Assembly (NCBI GenBank): GCA_003136335.1
Contig: PLEA01000025.1
Location: 1-9,639 of the forward strand
Direction: 5' to 3'
DNA from: Acidobacteriaceae bacterium
GTDB taxonomy: Bacteria > Acidobacteriota > Terriglobia > Terriglobales > SbA1
Length of the DNA stretch: 9,639 nucleotides
In this document: positions 1-7,211 of the stretch, piece after piece
Position numbering within the stretch: the stretch's first letter is position 1
How the letters are laid out: each line of letters opens with the position of its first letter
Notes under the pieces: model-generated
The model's database searches: none
What the model was told of the DNA's origin: nothing
What the model saw: the letters and a program-made list of their open reading frames with translations, nothing else
Translations under genes and position numbers: made by a program

Positions 1-810
<810 letters not shown>

Positions 811-1025
811 TCACTCACGCGGACATCCTTTGCCCGATACACAGACTGGGGTGGGGCAATCCTAGGGAAGGCTAACATTCTGCAACTTGTACGATCTTTA
901 GCGAATACGCCTTCCAAACGGCAGGCGATCGTGACAATGATCTCGCCCCGATACGGTCATTCCAAAGTGTTGTCGGCGAGAGCCGCTTCCTTTTGGAACG
1001 TCTGCGCCAAGTTCCTGACGGCCAG

Positions 1026-1038
1026 GCAAGCTACCGCC
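1026..1038 (-). promoter_or_regulatory. ops-like antiterminator recruitment site ahead of the polysaccharide gene
   Basis: On the coding (non-template) strand of the downstream pseB gene the sequence is GGCGGTAGCTTGC. The E. coli ops element, where RNA polymerase pauses and RfaH is loaded, is GGCGGTAGCGTGC; only the tenth base differs. It also fits the elemental pause pattern (GG at -11/-10, T at -1, G at +1). It lies in the 296-nt non-coding gap (808-1103) between the NusG-paralogue gene and pseB, 66 nt after the former's stop and 218 nt before the latter's start, in the correct orientation. The rest of the gap shows no gene and no convincing terminator. The assignment as a binding site is inference from motif identity, orientation and context. 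Confidence 0.6.
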
Positions 1039-1103
1039 CTCTCACGCACAAAGGCGGCTGTGGGAATAGATTGCCGCACCTGGGCATACGAAACTCTCTA
1101 ATT

Positions 1104-1712
1104 CTAGAACAGCCCCACTCGACTCTCGCCCGAGAACAATGGCAGAACGACATCTCTATCAATAACAACCGAAACGGCGCGCTGTAATAACGTAACAGAA
1201 ACGATTAGGCGGTATTCATCTTGAATCCGCAAGAAAATCCCTTCTGCGCCCGTCAATGGGCCTGATTGCAGTCGGATCCGCTGCCCCACTTTAAGGAAAG
1301 GCCACGGCTGAACCGAGCCTCCGGCAAGTGCCACAGTCCGAATAGACGCAATTTCACTGTTATCCACCGGATCTGGCCGATGTCCTCGCCCGACCACACC
1401 TACAACGCCGGGAGTCATCAAAATCGGCAGACGCTTGCTCGGATCAAACTGGCAAAAAACATAGCCGGGAAACAGTGGCACTTCAATTTCGGCGATCCGA
1501 TCGACACGTTTCCGCTTGGTTCGATACGAAGGTGAGAAAACATTGTAGCGCTTGCTTCTCAAACTGCTTTCGACCGTCTTTTCATGTCGTGATCGAACGA
1601 ACAAGGCGTACCAACGGTCAGCCGCAACCGTTTCAACTCCGAAATTATGACGGGCTGCACCTTCTAGATCCACCTGCCCCGGAAAACAAGCTTCCTTCGA
1701 CCACGCGTTCAC
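1104..1712 (-). CDS. UpxY/RfaH-type NusG paralogue, transcription antiterminator of the polysaccharide operon
   Basis: Specialised NusG-family elongation factor. Such paralogues ride on RNA polymerase and let it read through long, pause-prone polysaccharide operons. The protein has 202 residues. The NGN domain covers about 34-130: WYALFVRSRHEK (34-45), PLFPGYVFCQFD (79-90), and TPGVVGVVG (100-108). A KOW domain follows at about 140-165 (VGQRIRLQSGPLTGAEGIF, 142-160). Both domains being recognisable as canonical argues against housekeeping NusG only by context: it is the first gene of a polysaccharide unit, which is the usual place of UpxY and RfaH-like proteins. The start is GTG at 1712; a perfect AGGAGG (1717-1722) sits 4 nt before it. 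The 33 residues before the first Trp are longer than usual, so an internal start cannot be fully excluded. A sigma70-like promoter lies about 240 nt upstream. The family call is firm; the UpxY subgroup is inference. Confidence 0.92.
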   Translation of the reverse strand: MNAWSKEACFPGQVDLEGAARHNFGVETVAADRWYALFVRSRHEKTVESSLRSKRYNVFSPSYRTKRKRVDRIAEIEVPLFPGYVFCQFDPSKRLPILMTPGVVGVVGRGHRPDPVDNSEIASIRTVALAGGSVQPWPFLKVGQRIRLQSGPLTGAEGIFLRIQDEYRLIVSVTLLQRAVSVVIDRDVVLPLFSGESRVGLF

Positions 1713-1943
1713 ATATCCTCCTACGCCCGCTACCGAATCCTACTACACCCGCAGGTGCATCCTCAGATCGGAACTGACACCCCATTCACATCGTCGAGGC
1801 AATCCATGTCACTGAAAACACTCATTCGTCTCGCAAGAACTCGCCCCCGCACCTTTAATCAAGCGCCAGTGCGGGCTGAGACTCAGGATTGTTTTGGTTG
1901 AATACAACCCAAGGCATTCGGCACAGTCGGGAGGCTAGATCGT
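1713..1943 (-). other. Long untranslated leader of the antiterminator gene
   Basis: If transcription starts about 7 nt after the -10 box at 1951-1956, the antiterminator mRNA has a leader of about 230 nt. It contains an inverted repeat with 7-bp arms (CCCGCAC at 1846-1852 on the plus strand and GTGCGGG at 1869-1875, loop 16 nt), not followed by a T run, so it is not an intrinsic terminator. A partial ops-like sequence (1725-1737) lies just before the Shine-Dalgarno. A possible 20-codon reading frame starting with ATG AGT GTT lies in the leader but lacks a clear ribosome binding site. No other gene is visible in 1713-2039. Confidence 0.4.
1725..1737 (-). promoter_or_regulatory. Partial ops-like sequence at the antiterminator's own translation start region
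   Basis: The coding strand reads TTCGGTAGCGGGC, which matches 10 of 13 bases of E. coli ops and contains the uninterrupted core CGGTAGCG. It ends 2 nt before the AGGAGG ribosome binding site of the antiterminator gene. The first two G and the T at position 11 of the consensus are absent, so this could be chance. If real, it would allow the antiterminator to act on, or pause polymerase at, its own gene. Confidence 0.25.
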
Positions 1944-1950
1944 TACAAAG

Positions 1951-1979
1951 AATATAATCGGAATTCTTCGTACCGTCAA
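1951..1979 (-). promoter_or_regulatory. Sigma70-like promoter for the antiterminator-pseB unit
   Basis: On the minus strand a -35 box TTGACG (plus-strand positions 1974-1979; 5 of 6 to TTGACA) is separated by exactly 17 bp from a -10 box TATATT (1951-1956; 5 of 6 to TATAAT). It points towards the antiterminator gene and is the best sigma70-type match I found in the window. It lies in the gap between the HNH fragment and the antiterminator gene, where a promoter is expected. No transcript data are available, and the sigma factor is inferred. Confidence 0.6.
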
Positions 1980-2039
1980 AGGCCGGGTCCACAATCGAGG
2001 CTGTGCCGCGTGGAATCGTGGCCCGTCGGCGTTAAACAA

Positions 2040-2142
2040 TTAAACGTCGAGACTCGTTGAATGTGTCCTTCTGTGGCATGAGACACAGAGCGTGATCAAA
2101 TTTCCGTCGGAGTCTACGTCGGCTGCGAAATTGCTGATGGTT
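2040..2142 (-). pseudogene. C-terminal remnant of an HNH endonuclease
   Basis: The last 30 or so codons before the TAA at 2040-2042 on the minus strand encode VDSDGNLITLCVSCHRRTH, followed by a short tail. The N-L-x-T-L-C-x-x-C-H-x-x-x-H pattern is the typical second half of an HNH nuclease fold: the Asn and the C-terminal His of the metal site, with a CxxC zinc pair half. The first half (the leading His or HH and the upstream CxxC) is absent: at about 2131-2142 the sequence runs into the transposase remnant on the opposite strand. The frame stays open further right only as an antisense shadow of the transposase. I read this as a gene cut by IS insertion and deletion. It could belong to a restriction-type HNH protein or an intron maturase; the remnant is too short to say. 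Confidence 0.55.
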
Positions 2143-2632
2143 GTGGCCGACCAGTTAGCGGACGGACGCAGGTTCCGGGCTCTGACCGTCCTGGACGTGT
2201 TCACGCGAGAGAGTCTAACCATCGACGTAGGCCAGAGTTTGAAGGGGGAAGATGTGGTCAGGACTTTGAATGCCATTCTGCAGAAGCGAGGAGCGCCGAA
2301 GCTCTTGTTCTGCGACAACGGATCGGAGTTTACCAGTCAGAGCTATGGACCTGTGGGCCTACCGCAATGGGGTGCAGATTGACTTTTCGCGGCCAGGCAA
2401 ACCAACCGACAACGCCTATGTGGAGTCGTTCAACGGGACGTTGCGAGCCGAGTGCCTGGACGTGCATTGGTTCGCGACCTTGACGGAGGCCAAGCAGCTC
2501 ATCGAGGCTTGGAGACGAGAATACAATGACAGTCGTCCTCACCGATCCCTCGGGGAGAGGACGCCCCACGAATTTGCGAGTCAGATCGCGCCTCGCCGCG
2601 ATCTGACTCGCTCAACAACTGCCGAAGACTAA
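2143..2632 (+). pseudogene. IS3-family transposase (orfB) remnant, 5'-truncated and frameshifted
   Basis: DDE transposase/integrase core of the IS3 family, which catalyses strand transfer during IS transposition. Recognisable homology begins at VADQLADGRRFRALTVLDVF, just after the place where intact orfB proteins carry the first catalytic Asp (WSMDF), so that residue, the HTH region and orfA are lost. The second catalytic Asp lies in LFCDNGSEF (codon 2314-2316). An extra A at 2341 shifts the frame after FTSQ; the +1 frame then continues with AMDLWAYRNGVQIDFSRPG and the third catalytic residue in VESFNG (Glu codon 2423-2425), ending in the usual NDSRPHRSLGERTPHEFA to a TAA at 2630-2632. Corrected for the extra base, D and E are 35 residues apart, the normal IS3 spacing. 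The natural IS3 frameshift lies between orfA and orfB, so this one is a mutation. No terminal inverted repeat pair could be identified. Confidence 0.88.
2576..2611. repeat. Perfect 15-bp inverted repeat with 6-nt loop
   Basis: The arms GCGAGTCAGATCGCG (2576-2590) and CGCGATCTGACTCGC (2597-2611) are exact reverse complements around the loop CCTCGC. The hairpin lies inside the last 20 codons of the transposase remnant, after the conserved HEFA motif, where IS3 proteins vary. No T run follows (CTCAACAACT), so a classical intrinsic terminator is unlikely on the plus strand. It may be a feature of the IS 3' end or a small palindromic insertion. Confidence 0.8.
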
Positions 2633-2695
2633 CTCTGGAACTGTTACAGAAAAAGGGGACCGATCAGCGAAGAAAGTTGTCGTATTCTTACGTGA

Positions 2696-2920
2696 ACGAA
2701 AGCAGGGGGCAGGTCAGCATGGCGGTGTGTACGGGAGCACGTTGAGAGCGTTCTTTCCCAGTTCGAGAGCCAAATAGAAGCAGCTCGCAGGGCCTCGATC
2801 GCCGATGGGCGCGATTCTGACGCAGCGATTCACGCAACGAAGTTCATGGAAGGATACCGGAAATGGGAGCAATGGATATACGCCCCGCTCGACGCGCTGG
2901 TTGCATCATTGACCTACTGA
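2696..2920 (+). pseudogene. Open fragment of an unrecognised helical protein lacking a start
   Basis: This frame is open for 74 codons after an in-frame TGA (2693-2695) and ends at TGA 2918-2920. It contains no ATG, GTG or TTG until an internal ATG at 2846. From about 2741 the translation looks like genuine protein: VESVLSQFESQIEAARRASI, then ATKFMEGYRKWEQWIYAPLDALVA, charged and amphipathic helical in character. It overlaps the start of the next frame by 58 nt. I read it as the N-terminal part of the following gene, put out of frame by an indel near 2895-2910, or as a fragment of an unrelated gene cut by the IS. I do not recognise the family. Confidence 0.35.
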
Positions 2921-3432
2921 TTGTCAATCAAACATCGAGACCAATCCCGTTTCGCGATGTCGAACTGCGGCCACCTTGGTCGAACTCGGAGTTTGAATGG
3001 CTTCCGGATCCCCGGGACGTCAGACGCGATCCATTTAATTACAATTTTCCTGGAAAAGGCGTACCGGAGTTACCCCGTGAGCAGGTCATGAACCATGTTT
3101 TGTTGGACCGCAGGATCTTGAAACCCGGATGCCAGGCGGAAGGCTGGCTCTTAGGAATCGGTAATCCCAAACCAAAAACGCCGGTGCTCGGCGGACCCGT
3201 TGAAGTCACGCTCGCTATCATTGGGCACGATCACTGTGAATACGAGGAAAGGATTACCCTGTGGGTCGATCCTGTCATGAAACGCCAGCAAAACTCATCG
3301 AGAAGAGTCTCTACGGAGGGCCTTTGCGCGAGTGAGCGCGCACAGAATTTCGGATCTCCGCACCTCGGCACTATCGGGCAAACTCCAGGTCGTGAGTCTG
3401 CGCCGGCGAAGAAGATTAACGATGGTTCCTGA
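2863..3432 (+). CDS. Hypothetical protein, beta-rich, possibly 5'-truncated by frameshift
   Basis: The frame encodes 189 residues of unrecognised function. Residues about 13-140 look like real protein of alternating beta character: IDLLIVNQTSRPIPFRDVEL near the start (hydrophobic strand, then N-x-S/T-x-R-P-I), then PPWSNSEFEWLPDP, and a closing strand VEVTLAIIGHDHCEYEERITLWVDP. The pattern resembles an Ig-like or C2-like sandwich describing differences between bonded groups, but I cannot assign a family. The last 48 residues are Ser/Gly/Arg-rich and low in hydrophobic residues, so the true protein may end earlier in another frame. The ATG at 2863 has no good Shine-Dalgarno, and the first 12 residues (MGAMDIRPARRA) look like read-in from the overlapping upstream frame. 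The gene sits between an IS remnant and the EPS operon and may be inactive. Confidence 0.5.
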   Translation: MGAMDIRPARRAGCIIDLLIVNQTSRPIPFRDVELRPPWSNSEFEWLPDPRDVRRDPFNYNFPGKGVPELPREQVMNHVLLDRRILKPGCQAEGWLLGIGNPKPKTPVLGGPVEVTLAIIGHDHCEYEERITLWVDPVMKRQQNSSRRVSTEGLCASERAQNFGSPHLGTIGQTPGRESAPAKKINDGS

Positions 3433-3473
3433 GGGGTGAAAAAAAAGTTGTCTGATGAAAATTGGAGAGAAGA

Positions 3474-3482
3474 TGTTAAAAT
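3474..3482 (+). promoter_or_regulatory. Possible extended -10 promoter element of the EPS operon
   Basis: TGTTAAAAT matches an extended -10 (TGn plus TAAAAT, 5 of 6 to TATAAT), 74 nt before the start of the co-polymerase gene. No acceptable -35 box is present at 16-18 bp. I also looked for a sigma54 site (GG-N10-GC type) and saw none that convinces. The assignment is weak. Confidence 0.3.
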
Positions 3483-3511
3483 CCGCTTATTCTTAAACCG
3501 AACAGGCTTCT

Positions 3512-3530
3512 CAGAGGCGCGACGCCTCTG
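3512..3530 (+). promoter_or_regulatory. GC-rich leader hairpin before the co-polymerase gene
   Basis: CAGAGGCG and CGCCTCTG form a perfect 8-bp stem around a 3-nt loop (CGA). It ends 25 nt before the ATG at 3556 and 12 nt before the GGGGA that acts as Shine-Dalgarno. No T run follows, so it is not a standard terminator. It could affect mRNA stability or be the target of a leader-binding factor. Confidence 0.4.
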
Positions 3531-3555
3531 CTGGCGGGATTTGGGGACCAACTGA

Positions 3556-5865
3556 ATGGACTTGCAGTCGAAACGCAACAACTCCGACAGGTCGGAAGCG
3601 TTAGAACCGATCGAACTTCCAGTCTTTGAAAAAAGTCACCTTCCACACCCCTATCTTGCTGAAGAAGAGAGTCCTCTGTTGCACTACTGGCGGACTCTAA
3701 AGAAGCGGCGCTGGACCGTCGTGGCCACGGTTGGCATCATTTTTACGCTGACCGTGATTTTCACGCTTAAGACGACTCCGCTGTACCAGGCGACATCGAA
3801 GGTTGCGATCTTTCCAGAAACTCCGAATGTCTTAGGATTTAAGGACGCCGGGAGCAGTTCTCCTGATTTCGACTACGAATCAACCCTGGAAACCCAAGCC
3901 GCGATTCTTCGCAGTGATTCTCTGGCTATGAAAGTGATCGAGGCTATGCGCCTCGACCAGAACCCAAAGTTTACGCCGATTGCAACACGTCAGGGGACCG
4001 GAGACTCCGTTCAAGTGTCGAGCATGCAGCCTGATCCGGCGATAGCAGCGGGCCTGCTCGGCAGATTTCGCGGGGGATTGAGCGTCCAATTAGTCCCCAA
4101 CTCTCGGCTCGTACAGATCAGCTATACGCATTCAGATCCTCGGCTGGCAACCGAAATCGTCAATGCATTGGTACGAACGTTCACCGAGGAAAACTTCAAA
4201 ACAAAATACGAGGCCGTCACCCAGACGTCAGACTGGCTTTCGACCGAACTTGCCGATCTTCAGATGAAAGTCCAAACTTCCGAGGAGAAACTCGTCCGCT
4301 ACCAGAAAGATCACAGCATTCTCGGAGTGGATGAGAAGCAAAACATCGTAACTGCCAAGCTGGACGAACTAAACAGAGAGCTCACGGCAGCCCAGACCGA
4401 TCGTATTCAGAAGGAGTCCAATTACAGACTCGCTGCGGAGGGAGACCCCGCGGCATTTTCGAAAACCTCCCATGAGGGCGCGAGCAACATGCTGGAGAAG
4501 TTGCGAGACAAAGAGGCTGACCTCAATACGCAGCTGGCGCAGGCTACGACGCAATTCGGTACCGGATACCCTAAAGTCGCCGAACTGAGCAATCAGGTCA
4601 AACAGGTGCGTACAGAAATCGCAGCCGAAGAAGTTAGAATGCAGCAGCAAATCCGCGATGAGTATTTGGCGGGACTTCAACGAGAGAACTTGCTGACCAC
4701 CGCATTCAATCAGCAGAAGCAGGAGGCTAACCATCTCAACGAAAGCGCGATTGAGTACTCCGTGCTTAAGCGCGATGCCGAGGCAAACCGACAACTGTAC
4801 CAGGATCTTCTGCAGCGACTCAAGGAAGCCGGTGTTAGCGCCGGTCTGCGATCGAGCAACATCCGTGTCGTAGACGTCGCACGGACTCCGACAAATCCCA
4901 TCAAACCGAACGTGCCACGGAACATCGAGCTCGGCCTCATACTCGGGTTAGCATGCGGTATTGGACTTGCCTTCACCCTGGAGAGTCTCGACACCAGCAT
5001 CAGGACTATGGAAGAAGTTAACGCGATTTCGACGCTGCCGGCACTGGGGACGATACCGCTGCAGTTTGCGAGTAACGGCTCCTTGCGTAAACGCCTCAAG
5101 TCGGTGTCCATTGAGCCTGACAGCTCTGAATCGCCTGCTCTGGTCACTTATGCACGGCCGCGATCAGAAGCAGCCGAGGCCTACCGGTCGCTCCGCACTT
5201 CGATTCTCCTGTCTTCGTTTGGTGCCCCGCCCAAAGTGATACTCGTTACGAGTGCGTTGCCGCAAGAGGGGAAAACTACAATCAGTGCGAATTCAGCGCT
5301 GGTCTTGGCGCAGCGCGGGGACCGCGTATTGCTGATCGACGCCGACCTCCGTCGGCCCGGCATTGACAAACTGTTTGGTTTCCGCTCCCGCGGAGGCCTC
5401 AGCACGCTCATCACCGGAGGCGACAAATTCGAAGATGTGGTCGTTCCGTTTACGGATGTTCCAAACTTGTGGATTTTGCCAGCAGGCCCAATTCCACCAC
5501 AGCCCGCCGAGTTGCTCGGCTCGACTGTCATGAAGGATTACATCGCCCGCTGGCGGAATGAGTTTGACCACGTCGTCATTGACACTCCTCCCTGCCTATC
5601 GGTGACCGACGCGGTCCTTTTGTCTCCTGAGGCGGACCGAGTCATCTTGGTCGCACGGGCGGGAAAGACAACAAAAATCGCCCTTCGACGCGCTTCTGAG
5701 TTGCTGTTGCAGGTCAACGCCAGGGTGATGGGGATTGTCCTGAATGCTCTCAATATGCATTCCGCGGAAGGGTACTACTACTACGGCGGTCGATACTCCG
5801 ACCACTACTACAATGAAGAGTCTCGGAAAGAAAAAACCACAGAGACGGTCAGCAAAGTTTCTTGA
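3556..5865 (+). CDS. Polysaccharide co-polymerase with fused tyrosine autokinase (Wzc/ExoP/CpsD type)
   Basis: Inner-membrane protein that controls chain length and drives export of Wzy-made polysaccharide through cycles of tyrosine autophosphorylation. Residues: Wzz domain from about 36, first membrane helix about 53-71 (WTVVATVGIIFTLTVIF), a large periplasmic region with coiled coils (about 225-420), a conserved tether VVDVARTPTNPIKPN (438-452), and a second helix about 457-475. The cytoplasmic BY-kinase has Walker A SALPQEGKTT (566-575), Walker A' LLIDADLRRP (592-601) and Walker B HVVIDTPP (672-679). The C-terminus carries a tyrosine cluster, Y740-743, Y747, Y751 and Y752, the usual autophosphorylation site. 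At 769 residues it is full length and looks intact. GGGGA (3543-3547) precedes the ATG by 8 nt. It is the first gene of a plus-strand run with the TPR protein and ligase. No Wza-type exporter or cognate phosphatase is in the window. Confidence 0.95.
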   Translation: MDLQSKRNNSDRSEALEPIELPVFEKSHLPHPYLAEEESPLLHYWRTLKKRRWTVVATVGIIFTLTVIFTLKTTPLYQATSKVAIFPETPNVLGFKDAGSSSPDFDYESTLETQAAILRSDSLAMKVIEAMRLDQNPKFTPIATRQGTGDSVQVSSMQPDPAIAAGLLGRFRGGLSVQLVPNSRLVQISYTHSDPRLATEIVNALVRTFTEENFKTKYEAVTQTSDWLSTELADLQMKVQTSEEKLVRYQKDHSILGVDEKQNIVTAKLDELNRELTAAQTDRIQKESNYRLAAEGDPAAFSKTSHEGASNMLEKLRDKEADLNTQLAQATTQFGTGYPKVAELSNQVKQVRTEIAAEEVRMQQQIRDEYLAGLQRENLLTTAFNQQKQEANHLNESAIEYSVLKRDAEANRQLYQDLLQRLKEAGVSAGLRSSNIRVVDVARTPTNPIKPNVPRNIELGLILGLACGIGLAFTLESLDTSIRTMEEVNAISTLPALGTIPLQFASNGSLRKRLKSVSIEPDSSESPALVTYARPRSEAAEAYRSLRTSILLSSFGAPPKVILVTSALPQEGKTTISANSALVLAQRGDRVLLIDADLRRPGIDKLFGFRSRGGLSTLITGGDKFEDVVVPFTDVPNLWILPAGPIPPQPAELLGSTVMKDYIARWRNEFDHVVIDTPPCLSVTDAVLLSPEADRVILVARAGKTTKIALRRASELLLQVNARVMGIVLNALNMHSAEGYYYYGGRYSDHYYNEESRKEKTTETVSKVS

Positions 5866-5940
5866 CGTGATTTCCTGATATTGCACGGAGCCGAGGCGGA
5901 AGTTCGCAACACCATTTGTCCTCTACCGGTACAGATTCAG

Positions 5941-7200
5941 ATGCAGATTGAATTGCGGTCCCCACTTCGGCGGTTTTGTTTTGCAGGGGCCTGCTTGCTG
6001 GTCATCGGACTGTACCTGCCGTTGGCTGCGCGCGCATACCTAGCAGCCCACCTGGCGGCAAAGCCCGACTTGCCGAATATCCAAAGAGCTATTCGACTGG
6101 AGCCATCCGACGCGGAGTATCGCGCACTTCTCGGCCGAAATCTTGCTCTATCGGGCACAAGTCTAGACGATGCTATTTCAGATTATCGGACAGCCGTGCA
6201 TCTGAATCCCTACGAGGCGCGGTACTGGCTGGATTTGGCAGGCGCCTATCAGGTGGCAGGGCGCATCGACGAGCAGGCACAAAGCGTAGAACAGGCAGTG
6301 GAATCGGACCCCACGACACCAAATGTCGCTTGGGAGGCAGCCAACTTCTTTTTGATCCAGGGGAATCTCGGCAAGGCACTTCCCTACTTCCGCACAGTCC
6401 TGGCAAATGATCCGGCTGCGGTTGACTCTGCCCTTCAGCTTTGCTGGCGGGCAACGGGAGATGCGAATCAGATGTTTGACCAAGCGCTGCCGCGAAGGGC
6501 CGATCTCTATTTGTCGTTCTTGCATTTGCTTGTGTCCAAACAGGAAGTCGTGGCCGCAGAAAACGCGTGGGATCACCTGATCGGATTGCAGCAGACGTTT
6601 CCGCCGAAGCTTGCATTTCCCTATTTTCGGCTGCTTATCTCGAATCAAGCGGTGCCCGCAGCGAAAACCGCATGGCAGCAAATGGCCCAAGTTGACCAAG
6701 AGCTTCAGCCGTATCTTCCTTCTCGTGAAAACCTGATCGTAAATGGAGGGTTCGAGGAGACCTTGCTGAACGGTGGATTTGACTGGTGGTACGAATCAAA
6801 CCCGCATGCCGCGTTGGCCATAGACACGGATCAGTTTTACGGTGGAACACGATCTCTTTCCGTAACCTTCGATGGACGAAACGCCCCCGATGCTGGAATC
6901 GCTCAGTTCATCCCGGTCAAGCCGGACACTGACTACGAGTTCAGTGCCGAATCCAGAACCCAGGACATTGACAGTGCCAGCGGTCCACGCTTTGCAATCG
7001 CGGACGCCTACACCAACTCTTCTTACGTGCTCACCGATGATTTGCTGGGCACGAATCCCTGGCACAAGCAACAAGCACATTTCCGCACCGGACCCCGCAC
7101 GAATCTGCTTTTCCTAAAAGTTGTCCGCCAGCCTGCGGCACCGCTGATCCGCGGCAAGCTTTGGATCGACGATGTCAGGCTAGTGGAGACAAATAACTAA
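5941..7200 (+). CDS. Membrane-anchored TPR protein with C-terminal CBM/jelly-roll-like domain
   Basis: Probably a periplasmic scaffold or glycan-handling protein of the EPS machinery; the exact role is unknown. I chose ATG 5941 (419 residues). An in-frame TTG at 5881 would add 20 residues. Neither start has a clear Shine-Dalgarno, but 5941 places the signal anchor (about 13-31, FCFAGACLLVIGLYLPLAARA) close to the N-terminus after positive residues. TPR-like helices follow at about 44-165, for example AIRLEPSDAEYRALLGRNLAL and the DYRTAVHLNPYEARYWLDLA repeat, and weaker repeats continue to about 255. From 264 the protein has NLIVNGGFEE, aromatic residues DWWYE (281-285), a beta-rich stretch with PVKPDTDYEFS, and an ending GKLWIDDVRLVE. 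This is the pattern of CBM4/9-like carbohydrate-binding modules. It lies 75 nt after the co-polymerase gene and 11 nt before the ligase gene, probably co-transcribed. Confidence 0.85.
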   Translation: MQIELRSPLRRFCFAGACLLVIGLYLPLAARAYLAAHLAAKPDLPNIQRAIRLEPSDAEYRALLGRNLALSGTSLDDAISDYRTAVHLNPYEARYWLDLAGAYQVAGRIDEQAQSVEQAVESDPTTPNVAWEAANFFLIQGNLGKALPYFRTVLANDPAAVDSALQLCWRATGDANQMFDQALPRRADLYLSFLHLLVSKQEVVAAENAWDHLIGLQQTFPPKLAFPYFRLLISNQAVPAAKTAWQQMAQVDQELQPYLPSRENLIVNGGFEETLLNGGFDWWYESNPHAALAIDTDQFYGGTRSLSVTFDGRNAPDAGIAQFIPVKPDTDYEFSAESRTQDIDSASGPRFAIADAYTNSSYVLTDDLLGTNPWHKQQAHFRTGPRTNLLFLKVVRQPAAPLIRGKLWIDDVRLVETNN

Positions 7201-7211
7201 GGATTGGGAAG

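Larger units (their letters stand above)
2143..2660 (+). mobile_element. Degenerate IS3-family insertion sequence fragment
   Basis: The transposase remnant plus about 28 nt of possible right-end sequence. The left part (left end, orfA, beginning of orfB) is missing and the junction abuts an HNH gene remnant on the opposite strand. The right border is uncertain: no matching left terminal repeat exists in the window to define it. The element cannot move by itself, because the catalytic core is incomplete and frameshifted. Confidence 0.7.

Noticed and set aside
860..890. Possible minus-strand promoter TTGCAG/TAGGAT before pseB
   Set aside because: Both boxes are poor and the spacer is only 15 bp; the ops-like site upstream would make more sense with transcription from the antiterminator promoter.
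1750..1825. Possible 20-codon leader peptide in the antiterminator leader (minus strand)
   Set aside because: No convincing Shine-Dalgarno and no run of regulatory codons; kept only as a remark in the leader entry.
1953..1958. TATAAT on the plus strand
   Set aside because: No -35 box at 16-18 bp and no plus-strand gene just downstream; the palindromic AT sequence is explained by the minus-strand -10 box.
2137..2145. Deletion of the catalytic Asp in an otherwise complete transposase
   Set aside because: Sequence left of this point matches an HNH remnant on the other strand, so the Asp is absent because the element is truncated here, not by a small deletion.
2341..2345. Programmed ribosomal frameshift in the IS3 element
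   Set aside because: It lies within the DDE core and not at an orfA/orfB boundary, and there is no slippery A-rich heptamer.
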